From AC-32 sp963765785 (GTDB lineage Bacteria; Actinomycetota; Thermoleophilia; Gaiellales; Gaiellaceae), in contig CAVXXW010000021.1 of the NCBI GenBank assembly GCA_963765785.1, positions 1-64,000 of the forward strand: 64,000 bases of DNA, given 5' to 3'. A program made the translations under genes and the position numbers. Below, one piece after another: positions 7,976-15,768 of the stretch; positions within the stretch are counted from its first letter, which is position 1; each line of letters starts with the position of its first letter. The notes under the pieces were generated by a model, which searched no databases, had not been told where the DNA came from, and worked only from the letters and a program-made list of their open reading frames with translations.

Positions 7976-9070
7976 TCAACGATCCGGCTGGCCCGGCTCG
8001 ACGTCGCCCAGCCCCAGCCACGTAGCCAGGTTCTCGACCTCCGCCTGCACGGCTTTCTTCACCGGCGCCGTGAATTTCACGTCCTCGTGGATCCCGTTCA
8101 CCTGCAGCACGCCGGTCTTGCGGTCGGCAATTGCGTCGAGCTTGCCGACCAGCTGATCGCCGTGGAGGATCGGCAGCGCGAAGTAGCCCCAGCGCCGCTT
8201 CGCCGCCGGCTTGTACATCTCGAGCGTGTACTCGAAGTCGAACAGCTCCTCGGCGCGCGACCGGTCGTAGACCAGCCGGTCGAACGGCGAGAGGAGCGCC
8301 GTTCGGCCCTCGAAGGCGCCGTCCAGGTACGCAGGGTCGACGCGCCACTCGCCCTTCGCGCCCTCGACCATGGCGGGCTCGCCGGCGTAGCCGACGTGGA
8401 TCGGCTCGATCGGCATCTTCGTGCCCTTCGTCCGCGCGATCCCGAGCGAGGCGAGGCGCTTCTCGTCCTTGATTCGCTCGGCCTCCTCGGCCCGCGGAAC
8501 CGCGAAGCCGGCTCGGTACACGCGCTCGGGGAGATCCCAGAGGCGCTCGCGGCCCACGCGGCCGGCGATCGCGACCTCGCCCCGCATCATGAGGAACTCG
8601 AGCATCTGCGTCACGTTGCGGTTGTTCGTCCAGCCCGTCGAGGCCCACGGGACCGCGCACGTGTCCGGGATCTCGCGCGAGCTGACCGGCCCGGACTTCC
8701 GGAGCAGCTTCAGGATGTCGCGCCGAAAGCGGTCGTTGTCGCGGAACCAGGCGCGCGAGCGCTCGTACATGGGGAAGTCCGCGGCGCCGGCCAGGTGCAG
8801 GCCGACGTCGTCCATCGGCCGCACGAGCGCATCGAGCTCGAACAGCGTCCGGTCCTCTTCGAGTGCCTGCTTCAGGTGTTCTGGCCGGTACGACGAGCCG
8901 AGGCGCGACCACGCGACGAGGTCGGCGCTCGGCGCGATCGCGGCTGTCGGGTCGATCTGCAGCAGCGTCAGGTGGCGGACGAGCTCGACGAGGTCGGTCG
9001 GCCGCCGCGCGTCTAGCAGCTGCGCGCGAACCGCGATCCGCCGCGCCTGCTCCTTGGTCAGGTCGTGCAC
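7976..9070 (-). CDS. AlkZ/YcaQ-like winged-helix DNA glycosylase
   Basis: A 364-residue protein of the winged-helix DNA-binding (HTH_42) family. It opens LTKEQARRIAVRAQLLDA and continues with LLQIDPTAAIAPSADLVAWSRLG. The Q-I-D in that segment matches the Q-x-D catalytic motif of the YcaQ branch of interstrand-crosslink glycosylases. Later family marks are LLSPFDRLVYDR and PAAKRRWGYFALPILHGDQLVGKLD. The expected role is excision of bulky or crosslinked N7-alkylated purines. GTG 9070 is the natural start; the frame continues upstream only as non-coding sequence opposite znuA. A paralogue lies at 43317-44318. Confidence 0.8.
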   Translation of the reverse strand: MHDLTKEQARRIAVRAQLLDARRPTDLVELVRHLTLLQIDPTAAIAPSADLVAWSRLGSSYRPEHLKQALEEDRTLFELDALVRPMDDVGLHLAGAADFPMYERSRAWFRDNDRFRRDILKLLRKSGPVSSREIPDTCAVPWASTGWTNNRNVTQMLEFLMMRGEVAIAGRVGRERLWDLPERVYRAGFAVPRAEEAERIKDEKRLASLGIARTKGTKMPIEPIHVGYAGEPAMVEGAKGEWRVDPAYLDGAFEGRTALLSPFDRLVYDRSRAEELFDFEYTLEMYKPAAKRRWGYFALPILHGDQLVGKLDAIADRKTGVLQVNGIHEDVKFTAPVKKAVQAEVENLATWLGLGDVEPGQPDR

Positions 9071-9195
9071 GGCCGGCAGGCTACGGCAGCCCGGTCGGCT
9101 AGCGTCGCCGCGTGACCACCGTCGACGCCGAGATCGCCCGGCCACGCGCGACGCGCTCGCGCTCGAGCGCCCGCCGCTCGATCTAGGCGACGCTG

Positions 9196-9627
9196 CTAGC
9201 GGCAGGCGCTGCAGGCGCCGCGGAGGACGATGTCGTGGCCGGCGACCTCGTAGCCGCTGCTGCGCTCGACGTCGCGCAGGACGCGCTCGAGCCTCTGGTC
9301 GGCGAAGGGCTCGATGCGGCCGCAGTCGTCGCAGACGATGTGGTGGTGGTGCTCGACCGAGTCGCGCACCGGCTCGAAGCGCGCCAGGCCGTCGCCGAGG
9401 TCGACACGCTGGACGAGGCGGGTGCCGACGAGCACGTCGAGCACGCGGTAGACGGTTGCCAGGCCGACGCGATCGCCGCTCGAGTGGAGCGCCTGGTGGA
9501 TCTCCTGCGCGGCGACGCAGCAATCCTGGGCGTCGAGGTAGCCGATCACCCGCGTGCGGGCGCCGCCGCGACGGTAACCGGCGGTCCGGAGCTCCTCGAG
9601 CGCGCGCTCCGACCAGGTGGTGCTCAT
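9196..9627 (-). CDS. zur: Fur-family zinc uptake regulator
   Basis: A 143-residue Fur-family repressor with an N-terminal winged helix (AQEIHQALHSSG, GLATVYRVLDVLV) and a dimerisation/metal domain. The metal ligands are visible: HHHHIVCDDCGRIEPF contains the His cluster and the first Cys pair, and the closing CSAC gives the second pair of a structural zinc site. Divergence from znuACB across a Zur-type operator argues for Zur and against Fur. ATG 9627 gives a normal N-terminus; GTG 9651 would add eight residues. Confidence 0.8.
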   Translation of the reverse strand: MSTTWSERALEELRTAGYRRGGARTRVIGYLDAQDCCVAAQEIHQALHSSGDRVGLATVYRVLDVLVGTRLVQRVDLGDGLARFEPVRDSVEHHHHIVCDDCGRIEPFADQRLERVLRDVERSSGYEVAGHDIVLRGACSACR

Positions 9628-9655
9628 CCGGCCATCGTAGCCGTTCGACACGCTG

Positions 9656-9674
9656 AATGAGAATCGTTATCGTT
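9656..9674 (+). promoter_or_regulatory. Zur-type operator between zur and znuA
   Basis: AATGAGAATCGTTATCGTT is an imperfect palindrome close to the actinobacterial Zur box pattern AATGAAAATCATTTTCATT. It lies 9 bases before the znuA start and 28 bases before the zur start, so one site could control both genes. Confidence 0.6.
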
Positions 9675-9682
9675 TCTCGACG

Positions 9683-10543
9683 ATGAGAACGGTTCCCATC
9701 TGGTCGGCCGCGGTGGCGCTGCTCGTCTCCGGCTGCGGCTCCGGCTCCGGCCCGAACGGGAAGCCGTCCGTCGTCGCGGCCTTCTACCCGCTCGCGTACG
9801 CGGCCGAGCAGATCGGCGGCTCGAGCGTCGACGTGACCAACCTCACCCCGCCCGGTGCAGAACCGCACGACGTCGAGCTCACGCCGTCGGAGGTCGGGCA
9901 CATCCAGACCGCCGACGTCGTCCTCTACCTCTCGCACGACTTCCAGCCCGCGGTGGAGCAGGCCGTCGGCGGCGCGAAGGGCACGCGCGTCGACGCGCTC
10001 GCCGGCATCGGCCTGCGACCGGGCGCGGGCGACGAGTCCGGCAAGACCGATCCGCACGTCTGGCTCGACCCCGTCCTCTACGCGCGCGTGGTGAAGAAGA
10101 TCGGACAGGCGCTCGGTCGGCCCCGGCGCGGCGCCGCGCTCGCCCGACGCGTGCTCGCGCTCGACCGCGTGTACCGCACCGGCCTCGCCGACTGCCGGCG
10201 AAGGGACTTCGTCACGAGTCACGCCGCGTTCGGCTACCTCGCTGTCCGCTACCACCTGCACCAGGAGCCGATCACGGGGATCGATCCGGAGTCCGAGCCG
10301 AGCCCGCAGCACCTGCAGGCGCTGATCGAGCTCGTGCGACGCGAACACGTCAAGACCGTCTTCTTCGAGCGCCTCGTCTCGCCGCGCCTGGCCGAGACCG
10401 TGGCGCGCGACGCCGGCGCCAAGACGTCGGTGCTCGACCCGATCGAAGGCCTGACCCCGTCCGAGCAAGACCGGGGCTTCACCTACTTCACGCTGATGCG
10501 CCAGAACCTGAGCGAGCTGCGCAGCGCCCTCGGATGCCGCTAG
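9683..10543 (+). CDS. znuA: zinc ABC transporter substrate-binding lipoprotein
   Basis: It opens with a lipoprotein signal (VALLVSGCGSGSG, lipobox Cys at about residue 18) and continues as a cluster A-I metal-binding protein: VVAAFYPLAYAAEQIGG, TPPGAEPHDVELTPSEV, DPHVWLDPVLYARVV and SHAAFGYLAVRYHL. The histidines in EPHDVE, DPHVWLD and SHAAF are the expected metal ligands. The histidine-rich loop typical of ZnuA is absent. The length is 286 residues. It should bind Zn(II) outside the membrane and pass it to ZnuB. It overlaps znuC by 10 bases. Confidence 0.85.
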   Translation: MRTVPIWSAAVALLVSGCGSGSGPNGKPSVVAAFYPLAYAAEQIGGSSVDVTNLTPPGAEPHDVELTPSEVGHIQTADVVLYLSHDFQPAVEQAVGGAKGTRVDALAGIGLRPGAGDESGKTDPHVWLDPVLYARVVKKIGQALGRPRRGAALARRVLALDRVYRTGLADCRRRDFVTSHAAFGYLAVRYHLHQEPITGIDPESEPSPQHLQALIELVRREHVKTVFFERLVSPRLAETVARDAGAKTSVLDPIEGLTPSEQDRGFTYFTLMRQNLSELRSALGCR

Positions 10544-11250
10544 CACTCGAGCTCGCAGGCGTCGACTTCGCGTACCCGCACGGGCCGCCGGTGCTCCAGC
10601 GGGTCGACCTCCAGGTCGAGGCGGGTGAGTTCCTCGCGATCGCAGGCCCGAACGGCGGCGGCAAGACGACGCTCCTGCGGCTGGCGCTCGGGCTCGAGCA
10701 GCCGACGCGCGGGACGGTGCGGCTGTTCGGCGAGCCGGCCGACCGTTTCAAGGAGCGCGCTCGGCTCGGGTATCTCGCCCAGCGCTCGCAGCTCGGCGTC
10801 CAGGCGCCTGCGACGGTCCGCGAAGTCGTCGCGGCTGGCCGCTCGCCGCTGCGCCCGTTCGGCCGGCTCGGCGCGGCCGACCGCGAGGCCATCGACGACG
10901 CGATCGAGCGCGTGGGCCTGGCCGGGCTTGCGAGCCGTCCGCTGACGCGGCTCTCCGGGGGGCAGCAGCAGCGCGCGTTCATCGCAAAGGCGCTCGTGGC
11001 CGGCCCAAAGCTGCTTGCGCTCGACGAGCCGACGGCCGGCGTCGACGTCTCGGCGCAGGAGGCGCTGGCCGAGCTGCTCGGGCGGCTGCACGGCGACCTC
11101 GGCGTGACGATCCTGTACGTCTCGCACGAGTTCGGCGCGATCGAGCACGTGGTCGAGCGCCTCGTCCTCGTCCGCGAGCGGATCGTCTTCGACGGCCAGC
11201 CGTCCACCCTGCCGGGCGTCTGGCACGACCCCTCCCACGTCCATGTTTGA
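10534..11250 (+). CDS. znuC: zinc ABC transporter ATP-binding protein
   Basis: A complete 238-residue ABC ATPase. The Walker A is GPNGGGKTTL at about residue 38, the signature is LSGGQQQRAFIAKAL, and the Walker B is LLALDEPTAGVD. The ABC switch histidine is present in LYVSHEFGAIEH. A His-containing C-terminal tail (WHDPSHVHV) may contact zinc. It overlaps znuA at its start and znuB at its end, as expected for a stoichiometric transporter. Confidence 0.88.
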   Translation: MPLALELAGVDFAYPHGPPVLQRVDLQVEAGEFLAIAGPNGGGKTTLLRLALGLEQPTRGTVRLFGEPADRFKERARLGYLAQRSQLGVQAPATVREVVAAGRSPLRPFGRLGAADREAIDDAIERVGLAGLASRPLTRLSGGQQQRAFIAKALVAGPKLLALDEPTAGVDVSAQEALAELLGRLHGDLGVTILYVSHEFGAIEHVVERLVLVRERIVFDGQPSTLPGVWHDPSHVHV

Positions 11251-12043
11251 CTTCGAGTTCATGCGGCTCGCCTTCATGGCGGGCGCGGTGGTCGGGGTGC
11301 TCGCGCCGGTGGTCGGCTTCTTCCTCGTCCAGCGGCAGATGAGCCTGATCGGCGACGGGATCGGCCACGTCGCCTTCGCGGGCGTCGCGCTCGGCTACCT
11401 GATCGGGGTCTCGCCGGTGTGGACGGCGCTGCTCGCCGCGGTCGTCGGGGCAGTCGCGATCGAGTGGCTGCGCGCGCGGCGCAAAGCAGCGGGCGACCAG
11501 GCGCTCGCGATCGTCTTCTACACGGGCATCGCCGGCGGCGTCGTGCTCATCTCGGCGGCGGGCGCGCTAAACGCGAACCTGTTCTCGTACCTCTTCGGCT
11601 CGATCCTCACGGTCACGCGGACCGACCTCACCCGGATCGCGCTGCTCGGCCTGGGCTCGCTGCTGCTGATCGCGGTGCTGCTGCGCTCGCTGCTGGCGGT
11701 CGCGATCGACGAGGAAGGCGCGCGCGTGAGCGGCCTGCCGGTGCCGGTCCTGAACGGCACCGTCTCTATGCTCGCCGCGCTGACGATCGGGATCTCGATG
11801 CGGATCGTCGGGATCCTCCTGATCGCGGCGCTGATGGTGCTGCCTGTGATCGCCGCGCAGCGCGTCGCCTGGAGCCTGCGCTCGACGATGGCCCTCTCGA
11901 TCCTGATCGGCCTCAGCTCCGTCCTGGCCGGGCTGACGATCTCGTACTACGGGAACCTGCCGCCGGGCGGGACGATCGTGCTGACGGCGACCGGCTTCTT
12001 CCTGGCGGCCGCCACGTTCGAAGCCGTGCGCGCGCGGGTCTAG
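11243..12043 (+). CDS. znuB: zinc ABC transporter permease
   Basis: A 266-residue polytopic protein of the ABC-3 permease family, with about eight hydrophobic segments. Early family marks are FLVQRQMSLIGDGIGHVAFAGVALGYL, given here in two parts because of its length: QRQMSLIGDGIGH and VAFAGVALGYL. A late mark is MRIVGILLIAALMVLPVIAA. It forms the membrane channel for ZnuA-bound zinc. Its start overlaps znuC by eight bases. Its stop overlaps the stop of the convergent gene at 12040 by four bases. Confidence 0.88.
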   Translation: MFDFEFMRLAFMAGAVVGVLAPVVGFFLVQRQMSLIGDGIGHVAFAGVALGYLIGVSPVWTALLAAVVGAVAIEWLRARRKAAGDQALAIVFYTGIAGGVVLISAAGALNANLFSYLFGSILTVTRTDLTRIALLGLGSLLLIAVLLRSLLAVAIDEEGARVSGLPVPVLNGTVSMLAALTIGISMRIVGILLIAALMVLPVIAAQRVAWSLRSTMALSILIGLSSVLAGLTISYYGNLPPGGTIVLTATGFFLAAATFEAVRARV

Positions 12044-12360
12044 ATCGACGCGCTGCCGCGCTCGCGCGACCCCACGAGCGTGACGCCGATCGCGGCGAGC
12101 GCGACCGCGACGAGGAACCGGACGATCCACCCGGCGTTGAAGATGTCCCCGAGCACGCCGCCGAGCAGGCTCGCGGCGATGCCGATCAAGGCCGTGGTCA
12201 GAAGGCCGATCTCCTGGCGGCCCGGAAGGATCAGCCGGCCGAGCGCGCCGATGATCAGTCCAGTCAGCACGAGCCAGACCAGCTCGACTGCGAGGCCGAG
12301 CAGCGCGCCACCGACGAGCAGCAGCAGGATGATCACCAGCAGGACGACGACGACCGGCAT
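12040..12360 (-). CDS. GlsB/YeaQ/YmgE-family small membrane protein
   Basis: A 106-residue membrane protein. A long hydrophobic N-terminal span (VVVVLLVIILLLLVGGALLG) precedes the family core LTGLIIGALGRLILPGRQEIG, then LIGIAASLLGGVLGD and a final span. The family is often labelled transglycosylase-associated and is linked to stress responses, but no enzymatic activity is established. Members are usually about 85 residues; here the extra length is the N-terminal span. Confidence 0.75.
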   Translation of the reverse strand: MPVVVVLLVIILLLLVGGALLGLAVELVWLVLTGLIIGALGRLILPGRQEIGLLTTALIGIAASLLGGVLGDIFNAGWIVRFLVAVALAAIGVTLVGSRERGSASI

Positions 12361-12370
12361 GCCGGGGACG

Positions 12371-12694
12371 CTACCGCTTGGGCGGCAGCGAGCGCGCGTA
12401 GGAGACGCCGCGCTCGACCCACTGCGGCAGCTCCCCCTCCGCCGGCTCGACGCGCAGCCAGCCGGCCATCGATCGGCCCCGCATGACCATCTCCTCGGCC
12501 GGCGTCGTCTCGACGAGGTGCGCCGACTCCTCGGGGTCGGCGCGGACGAGGATCCCGCCCTGCCCGCTGGCGGCGACGGCCATGTTGCCGTTGACGAGGA
12601 AGGCGAGGCCGCCGAACATCTTCTGCTCGGTCAGGCCGTCCTCGCCGGCGACGAGCGAGCGAATCCGGTCTGCGAGCTCCTCGTCGTACGCCAT
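12371..12694 (-). CDS. TfoX/Sxy N-terminal domain protein
   Basis: A 107-residue protein with the TfoX N-terminal pattern: YDEELADRIRSLV, EQKMFGGLAFLVNGNMAV, GGILVRADPEE and a closing QWVERGVSYARSLPPK. In gammaproteobacteria the full-length protein co-activates competence genes. Stand-alone N-domains in actinobacteria have no assigned role. ATG 12694 matches the family start exactly. Confidence 0.8.
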   Translation of the reverse strand: MAYDEELADRIRSLVAGEDGLTEQKMFGGLAFLVNGNMAVAASGQGGILVRADPEESAHLVETTPAEEMVMRGRSMAGWLRVEPAEGELPQWVERGVSYARSLPPKR

Positions 12695-12721
12695 CCCGGC
12701 ACGATCATAGGCACGGCCTGG

Positions 12722-12817
12722 TGTTAACCCCCGAACGGGGGTGACTAGAGGGCCGGAATTGCACCGATAAGCGCAGCGAAGCACGTCCTGCGGCCTACTC
12801 CCCATAGGAGGTGAACC
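12722..12817 (+). promoter_or_regulatory. structured leader of the 33-codon mini-gene
   Basis: The segment begins with a perfect hairpin (CCCCC, loop GAAC, GGGGG). A second element follows in which CGCAG pairs with CTGCG inside flanking AGGGCCG/CGGCCT arms. It ends in a strong AGGAGG site just before the GTG. It does not match a riboswitch class I can recognise. Confidence 0.35.
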
Positions 12818-12919
12818 GTGTTTCGCTGGAACCATCGTGTCATGAAGGCGGCTGTTGCTCTGGCTGCGTTCGCGACGCTCGTGATCGGCTCCGGCGCCGA
12901 TTGGCGCTGGTGCTCCTAG
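12818..12919 (+). CDS. candidate 33-residue hydrophobic peptide
   Basis: GTG start six bases after AGGAGG, 33 codons, TAG stop. The peptide has a basic N-terminus (FRWNHRVMK), a single hydrophobic stretch (AAVALAAFATLVIG) and a tail ending DWRWCS, so it resembles a secreted or membrane-anchored micropeptide. It stands alone between a structured leader and a terminator-like hairpin, ahead of a cyclic-di-GMP signalling gene. I know no homologue. The strong ribosome-binding site and flanking structures are the main support. Confidence 0.5.
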   Translation: MFRWNHRVMKAAVALAAFATLVIGSGADWRWCS

Positions 12920-12935
12920 GTCACATCCTCCAGAA

Positions 12936-12968
12936 AGGGCCGGTGCGCAGCCGCCGCTCAGCGGCCCT
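12936..12968 (+). terminator. terminator-like hairpin after the mini-gene
   Basis: AGGGCCG (12936-12942) pairs with CGGCCCT (12962-12968), and an inner GCCGC/GCGGC stem is possible. The following CTCTGATTTCT is only moderately T-rich, so it would be a weak terminator. Confidence 0.4.
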
Positions 12969-12994
12969 CTCTGATTTCTCCGCCTGAACTTCCC

Positions 12995-14812
12995 ATGTCC
13001 AAGACCATCCTCGGCCTCCCCTCCCGCCTCGCCCTCTTCGTCGCGGCCACTGTCGTCGTGGCGCTGCCGACGGTCGGCTTCGCGCTCGCCTCGATCGCGG
13101 TCGACCCGCCGAAGGCCACCACTGCACTGGCGGCGCTCGTCTTCTTCGCGCTCGCGCTCGTCGCCGACCTCAGGCCGGTGCCGATGGACGACAGCAACAA
13201 GTCCGAGGTCTCGATCGCCTCGGTCTTCATCGTCTCGGCCGCGATCCTGCTCGGCTGGCGCTTCGCGGTGCCGGCCGCGGCTCTGAGCATCGGGCTCACG
13301 TTCGCCGTCATCCGGCGGCCGCTCCCCCACACGCTGTTCAACGTCTCGATGTACGCCCTCTCCGCCTTCGCCGCCGCGCTGCCCGTGTTCCTCTTCGGTC
13401 CGATCCACGGCGCGCCGGCCGGTCGGCTGACGGCCTACGTGCTGTTCGGCGGAGCTCTGCATCTGGCCGTCAACGTCGTCCTCGTCGCCGGCGCGATCTC
13501 GATCTCGCAGCAGGTGCGCTACCGCGAGGTCGTCCTGCCTGGGCTGCGACAGGGAGGCGCCGCGTTCGTGATCACGGTCGTGTTGACGGCCCTGGCCGCA
13601 AACCTCTGGGTGACCGAGCCCTGGCTGCTCGTGCTGCTCGCTGGCCCAGCCTTCACGCTGACGCTCTATCAGCGCAGCGCGCTCAACTCGAGGCTGGCGA
13701 CGCAGGCCGCGATGACCGACAACCTCACAGGCCTCGGCAACCACCGCGCGTACCAGGCCGCGTTGCACGACCGGATCGGCGAGGCCGAGCGCACCGGCGA
13801 GCCGTTCTCGCTCTGCCTGCTCGACGTCGACGATTTCAAGGACGTCAATGACGGCTACGGCCATGCCGCCGGCGACGCCGTGCTCGTCCGGCTCGGCGAG
13901 CTGCTCGGCTCGGCGGAGCAGGCGGAGTCGTTCCGCTTCGGCGGCGACGAGTTCGCGGTCATCTTCTCCCGCGACGAGATCGGCGCCTACCGCCAGCTCG
14001 AGGAGATCCAGCGGCAGCTCGTTCAGGTGGACGCCTCCCCGGGCGGCCCCGTCACGATGAGCGCCGGGATCGCGACTTTCCCGTCCCACGCCCACGACGC
14101 CGACGAGCTCCAGCGCCGGGCCGACGGCGCGCTCTACTGGTCGAAGGAGCACGGCAAGAACCGCTCCTGCCTCTACAGCCCGTCCGTCGTGCGCATCTAC
14201 TCGCGCGACGCGCTAGAGCGCGAGACTGAGCGGAGCGCGCGCCTACGCGCGGCGAAGAACCTCGTCCGGTTCGTCGACGCCCGCGACCCGCAGACGGCGA
14301 ACCATTCCGAGCTCGTGTCCACCCTCGCCGAGGGCATCGGCCTCCAGCTCGGCCTCGACGCCGAGACCGTCGACCAGCTGAAGCTGGGCGGGCTGCTCCA
14401 CGACCTCGGCAAGGTCGGCCTCCCTGACGCGGTGCTGAAGGAGGCACGGATGCTCACGGACGAGGAGCACGCGATCGTGCGACGGCACCCGGAGTTCGGC
14501 CACGCGCTCCTCGACGGCCTCGAGCTCGAGCAGGTGCAGGACTGGGTCCTGCACCACCACGAGCACTGGGACGGCTCCGGCTACCCCGACGGCCTCCGCG
14601 GCGAGCAGATCCCGCTCGGCTCCCGGATCATCCTCGTCGCCGACGCCTTCGTCGCGATCACGACCCACCGGCCCTACCGGGCCGCGCAATCCGAAGCCAC
14701 CGCGCTGCGCGAGCTGCGCGCCCACGCCGGGTCGCAGTTCGATCCAGACGTTGTCGAGGCGCTCGAGCTCTACCTCGGCCAGGCACCCGCGCAGCTCGAG
14801 GCGCTCGCGTAA
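12995..14812 (+). CDS. membrane GGDEF/HD-GYP cyclic-di-GMP signalling protein
   Basis: A 605-residue protein. Residues 1-230 form about seven or eight membrane spans of a MASE-like sensor. Next comes a GGDEF domain with intact signature FGGDEFAVIF at about 313 and DVDDFKDVNDGYGH before it. A C-terminal HD-GYP domain follows, with LLHDLGKVGLPD at about 466 and HHEHWDGSGYPDGL at about 520. Both catalytic centres look complete, so the protein could both make and degrade cyclic di-GMP, with the membrane part setting the balance. The DUF5317 gene begins on the base after its stop. Confidence 0.88.
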   Translation: MSKTILGLPSRLALFVAATVVVALPTVGFALASIAVDPPKATTALAALVFFALALVADLRPVPMDDSNKSEVSIASVFIVSAAILLGWRFAVPAAALSIGLTFAVIRRPLPHTLFNVSMYALSAFAAALPVFLFGPIHGAPAGRLTAYVLFGGALHLAVNVVLVAGAISISQQVRYREVVLPGLRQGGAAFVITVVLTALAANLWVTEPWLLVLLAGPAFTLTLYQRSALNSRLATQAAMTDNLTGLGNHRAYQAALHDRIGEAERTGEPFSLCLLDVDDFKDVNDGYGHAAGDAVLVRLGELLGSAEQAESFRFGGDEFAVIFSRDEIGAYRQLEEIQRQLVQVDASPGGPVTMSAGIATFPSHAHDADELQRRADGALYWSKEHGKNRSCLYSPSVVRIYSRDALERETERSARLRAAKNLVRFVDARDPQTANHSELVSTLAEGIGLQLGLDAETVDQLKLGGLLHDLGKVGLPDAVLKEARMLTDEEHAIVRRHPEFGHALLDGLELEQVQDWVLHHHEHWDGSGYPDGLRGEQIPLGSRIILVADAFVAITTHRPYRAAQSEATALRELRAHAGSQFDPDVVEALELYLGQAPAQLEALA

Positions 14813-15397
14813 ATGGCGCTCGCGTGGCCACTGGTGATCGGGCTCGCGGTCGCGCCGCTGCTCGGCGGGCGCTGGAGCCGCCTCGGCGAGCTCGACCTGC
14901 GCTGGCCCGCCCTCTTCTACGCGGCGATCGCGCTCCAGCTGGTCGCTTTCCCGGTCTCGGTGCTCCCGTGGAGCACGCCGGACCGGGCAGCGGTCGTGCT
15001 CTGGCTCGTCTCGTACGGCCTGTTCATCGTCGCGGTCGCCGTCAACGCGCGGCTCCCGGGAATCCCGCTCGTCGCCGTCGGGATGGTCTCGAACCTGGCG
15101 GCAATCCTGACGAACGGCGGCCACATGCCGGCGCTGCCGAGCGCGCTGCACGCCGCTGGGCACCACTTCGTCCAGAACCGCAACAGCGCGATGCTGAGCA
15201 ACCCGAACCTGAGCTGGCTCGTCGACCGCTGGGCGGTCCCGGCGTGGGTGCCGTACGGGAACGTCTTCTCCGCCGGCGACGTCTTGATCGCGGCCGGCGG
15301 CTTCGTCTTCGCGCTCGCCGCGACCGGCGCGCTCGACCGCTTCCGCCTCCGCGCTAGGCTCGGCGGGTGGCGACGATGGACGACCTCGACGAGCTAG
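14813..15397 (+). CDS. DUF5317 integral membrane protein
   Basis: A 194-residue protein with five or six hydrophobic segments. The DUF5317 core is recognisable: LVAVGMVSNLAAILTNGGHMP, split as VGMVSNLAAILTN and GGHMPALP, then NAMLS-like NSAMLSNPNLSWLVDRW and YGNVFSAGDVLIAAGGF. The family has no known biochemical function. Its start abuts the stop of the GGDEF/HD-GYP gene, so they are co-translated and it may be a partner of that sensor. It overlaps the next gene by 31 bases. Confidence 0.75.
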   Translation: MALAWPLVIGLAVAPLLGGRWSRLGELDLRWPALFYAAIALQLVAFPVSVLPWSTPDRAAVVLWLVSYGLFIVAVAVNARLPGIPLVAVGMVSNLAAILTNGGHMPALPSALHAAGHHFVQNRNSAMLSNPNLSWLVDRWAVPAWVPYGNVFSAGDVLIAAGGFVFALAATGALDRFRLRARLGGWRRWTTSTS

Positions 15398-15768
15398 CGC
15401 TCGCCCTGCCGCAGGCGACGAAGGAGCTGTCGGAGGACGGCCGCCCCATCTACAAGGTGCACGGCAAGCTCTTCTGCTTCCACCGGGGCCGCCGATCGGA
15501 TGCCGTCGACGACCACGGCGAGCGGCTCGACGACGTGCTCATGTTCCGCGTTGCCGACCTCGACGTGAAGGAGCTGCTGCTCTCGGACTCGCGCGGGATC
15601 TACTTCACCACGCCGCATTTCAAGGGCTACCCGGCCGTGCTCGTCCGGATCCCCGACCTGGCGCGGCTCGACCGGGACGAGCTGCGCGACCTCGTCGCCG
15701 AGGCCTGGCTCACGCGGGCGCAGAAGCGCGTCGCTAAGACGTGGCTGGCTGCGCAGGAAGCGGAGTAG
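15367..15768 (+). CDS. MmcQ/YjbR-family protein
   Basis: A 133-residue protein of the YjbR-like fold: LALALPQATKELSEDGRP, HGKLFCFHRG, then SRGIYFTTPHFKGYPAVLVRI and a final ELVAEAW-like DLVAEAWLTRAQKRVAKTW helix. Family members bind DNA in a few studied cases, but most are uncharacterised. GTG 15367 or ATG 15376 could be the start. Its 3' end overlaps the convergent DUF998 gene by 35 bases. Confidence 0.8.
   Translation: MATMDDLDELALALPQATKELSEDGRPIYKVHGKLFCFHRGRRSDAVDDHGERLDDVLMFRVADLDVKELLLSDSRGIYFTTPHFKGYPAVLVRIPDLARLDRDELRDLVAEAWLTRAQKRVAKTWLAAQEAE

Noticed and set aside
9071..10546. Upstream extension of the AlkZ-like frame across zur and znuA
   Set aside because: The frame stays open by base composition only; the real domain begins at GTG 9070, and znuA lies on the opposite strand.
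12722..12817. Cyclic-di-GMP riboswitch before the GGDEF/HD-GYP gene
   Set aside because: Its conserved core sequences are not present, and the mini-gene lies between this leader and the GGDEF gene.
12695..14152. Upstream extension of the TfoX frame across the GGDEF gene
   Set aside because: The sequence there is Glu/Arg/His shadow; the TfoX domain starts exactly at ATG 12694.
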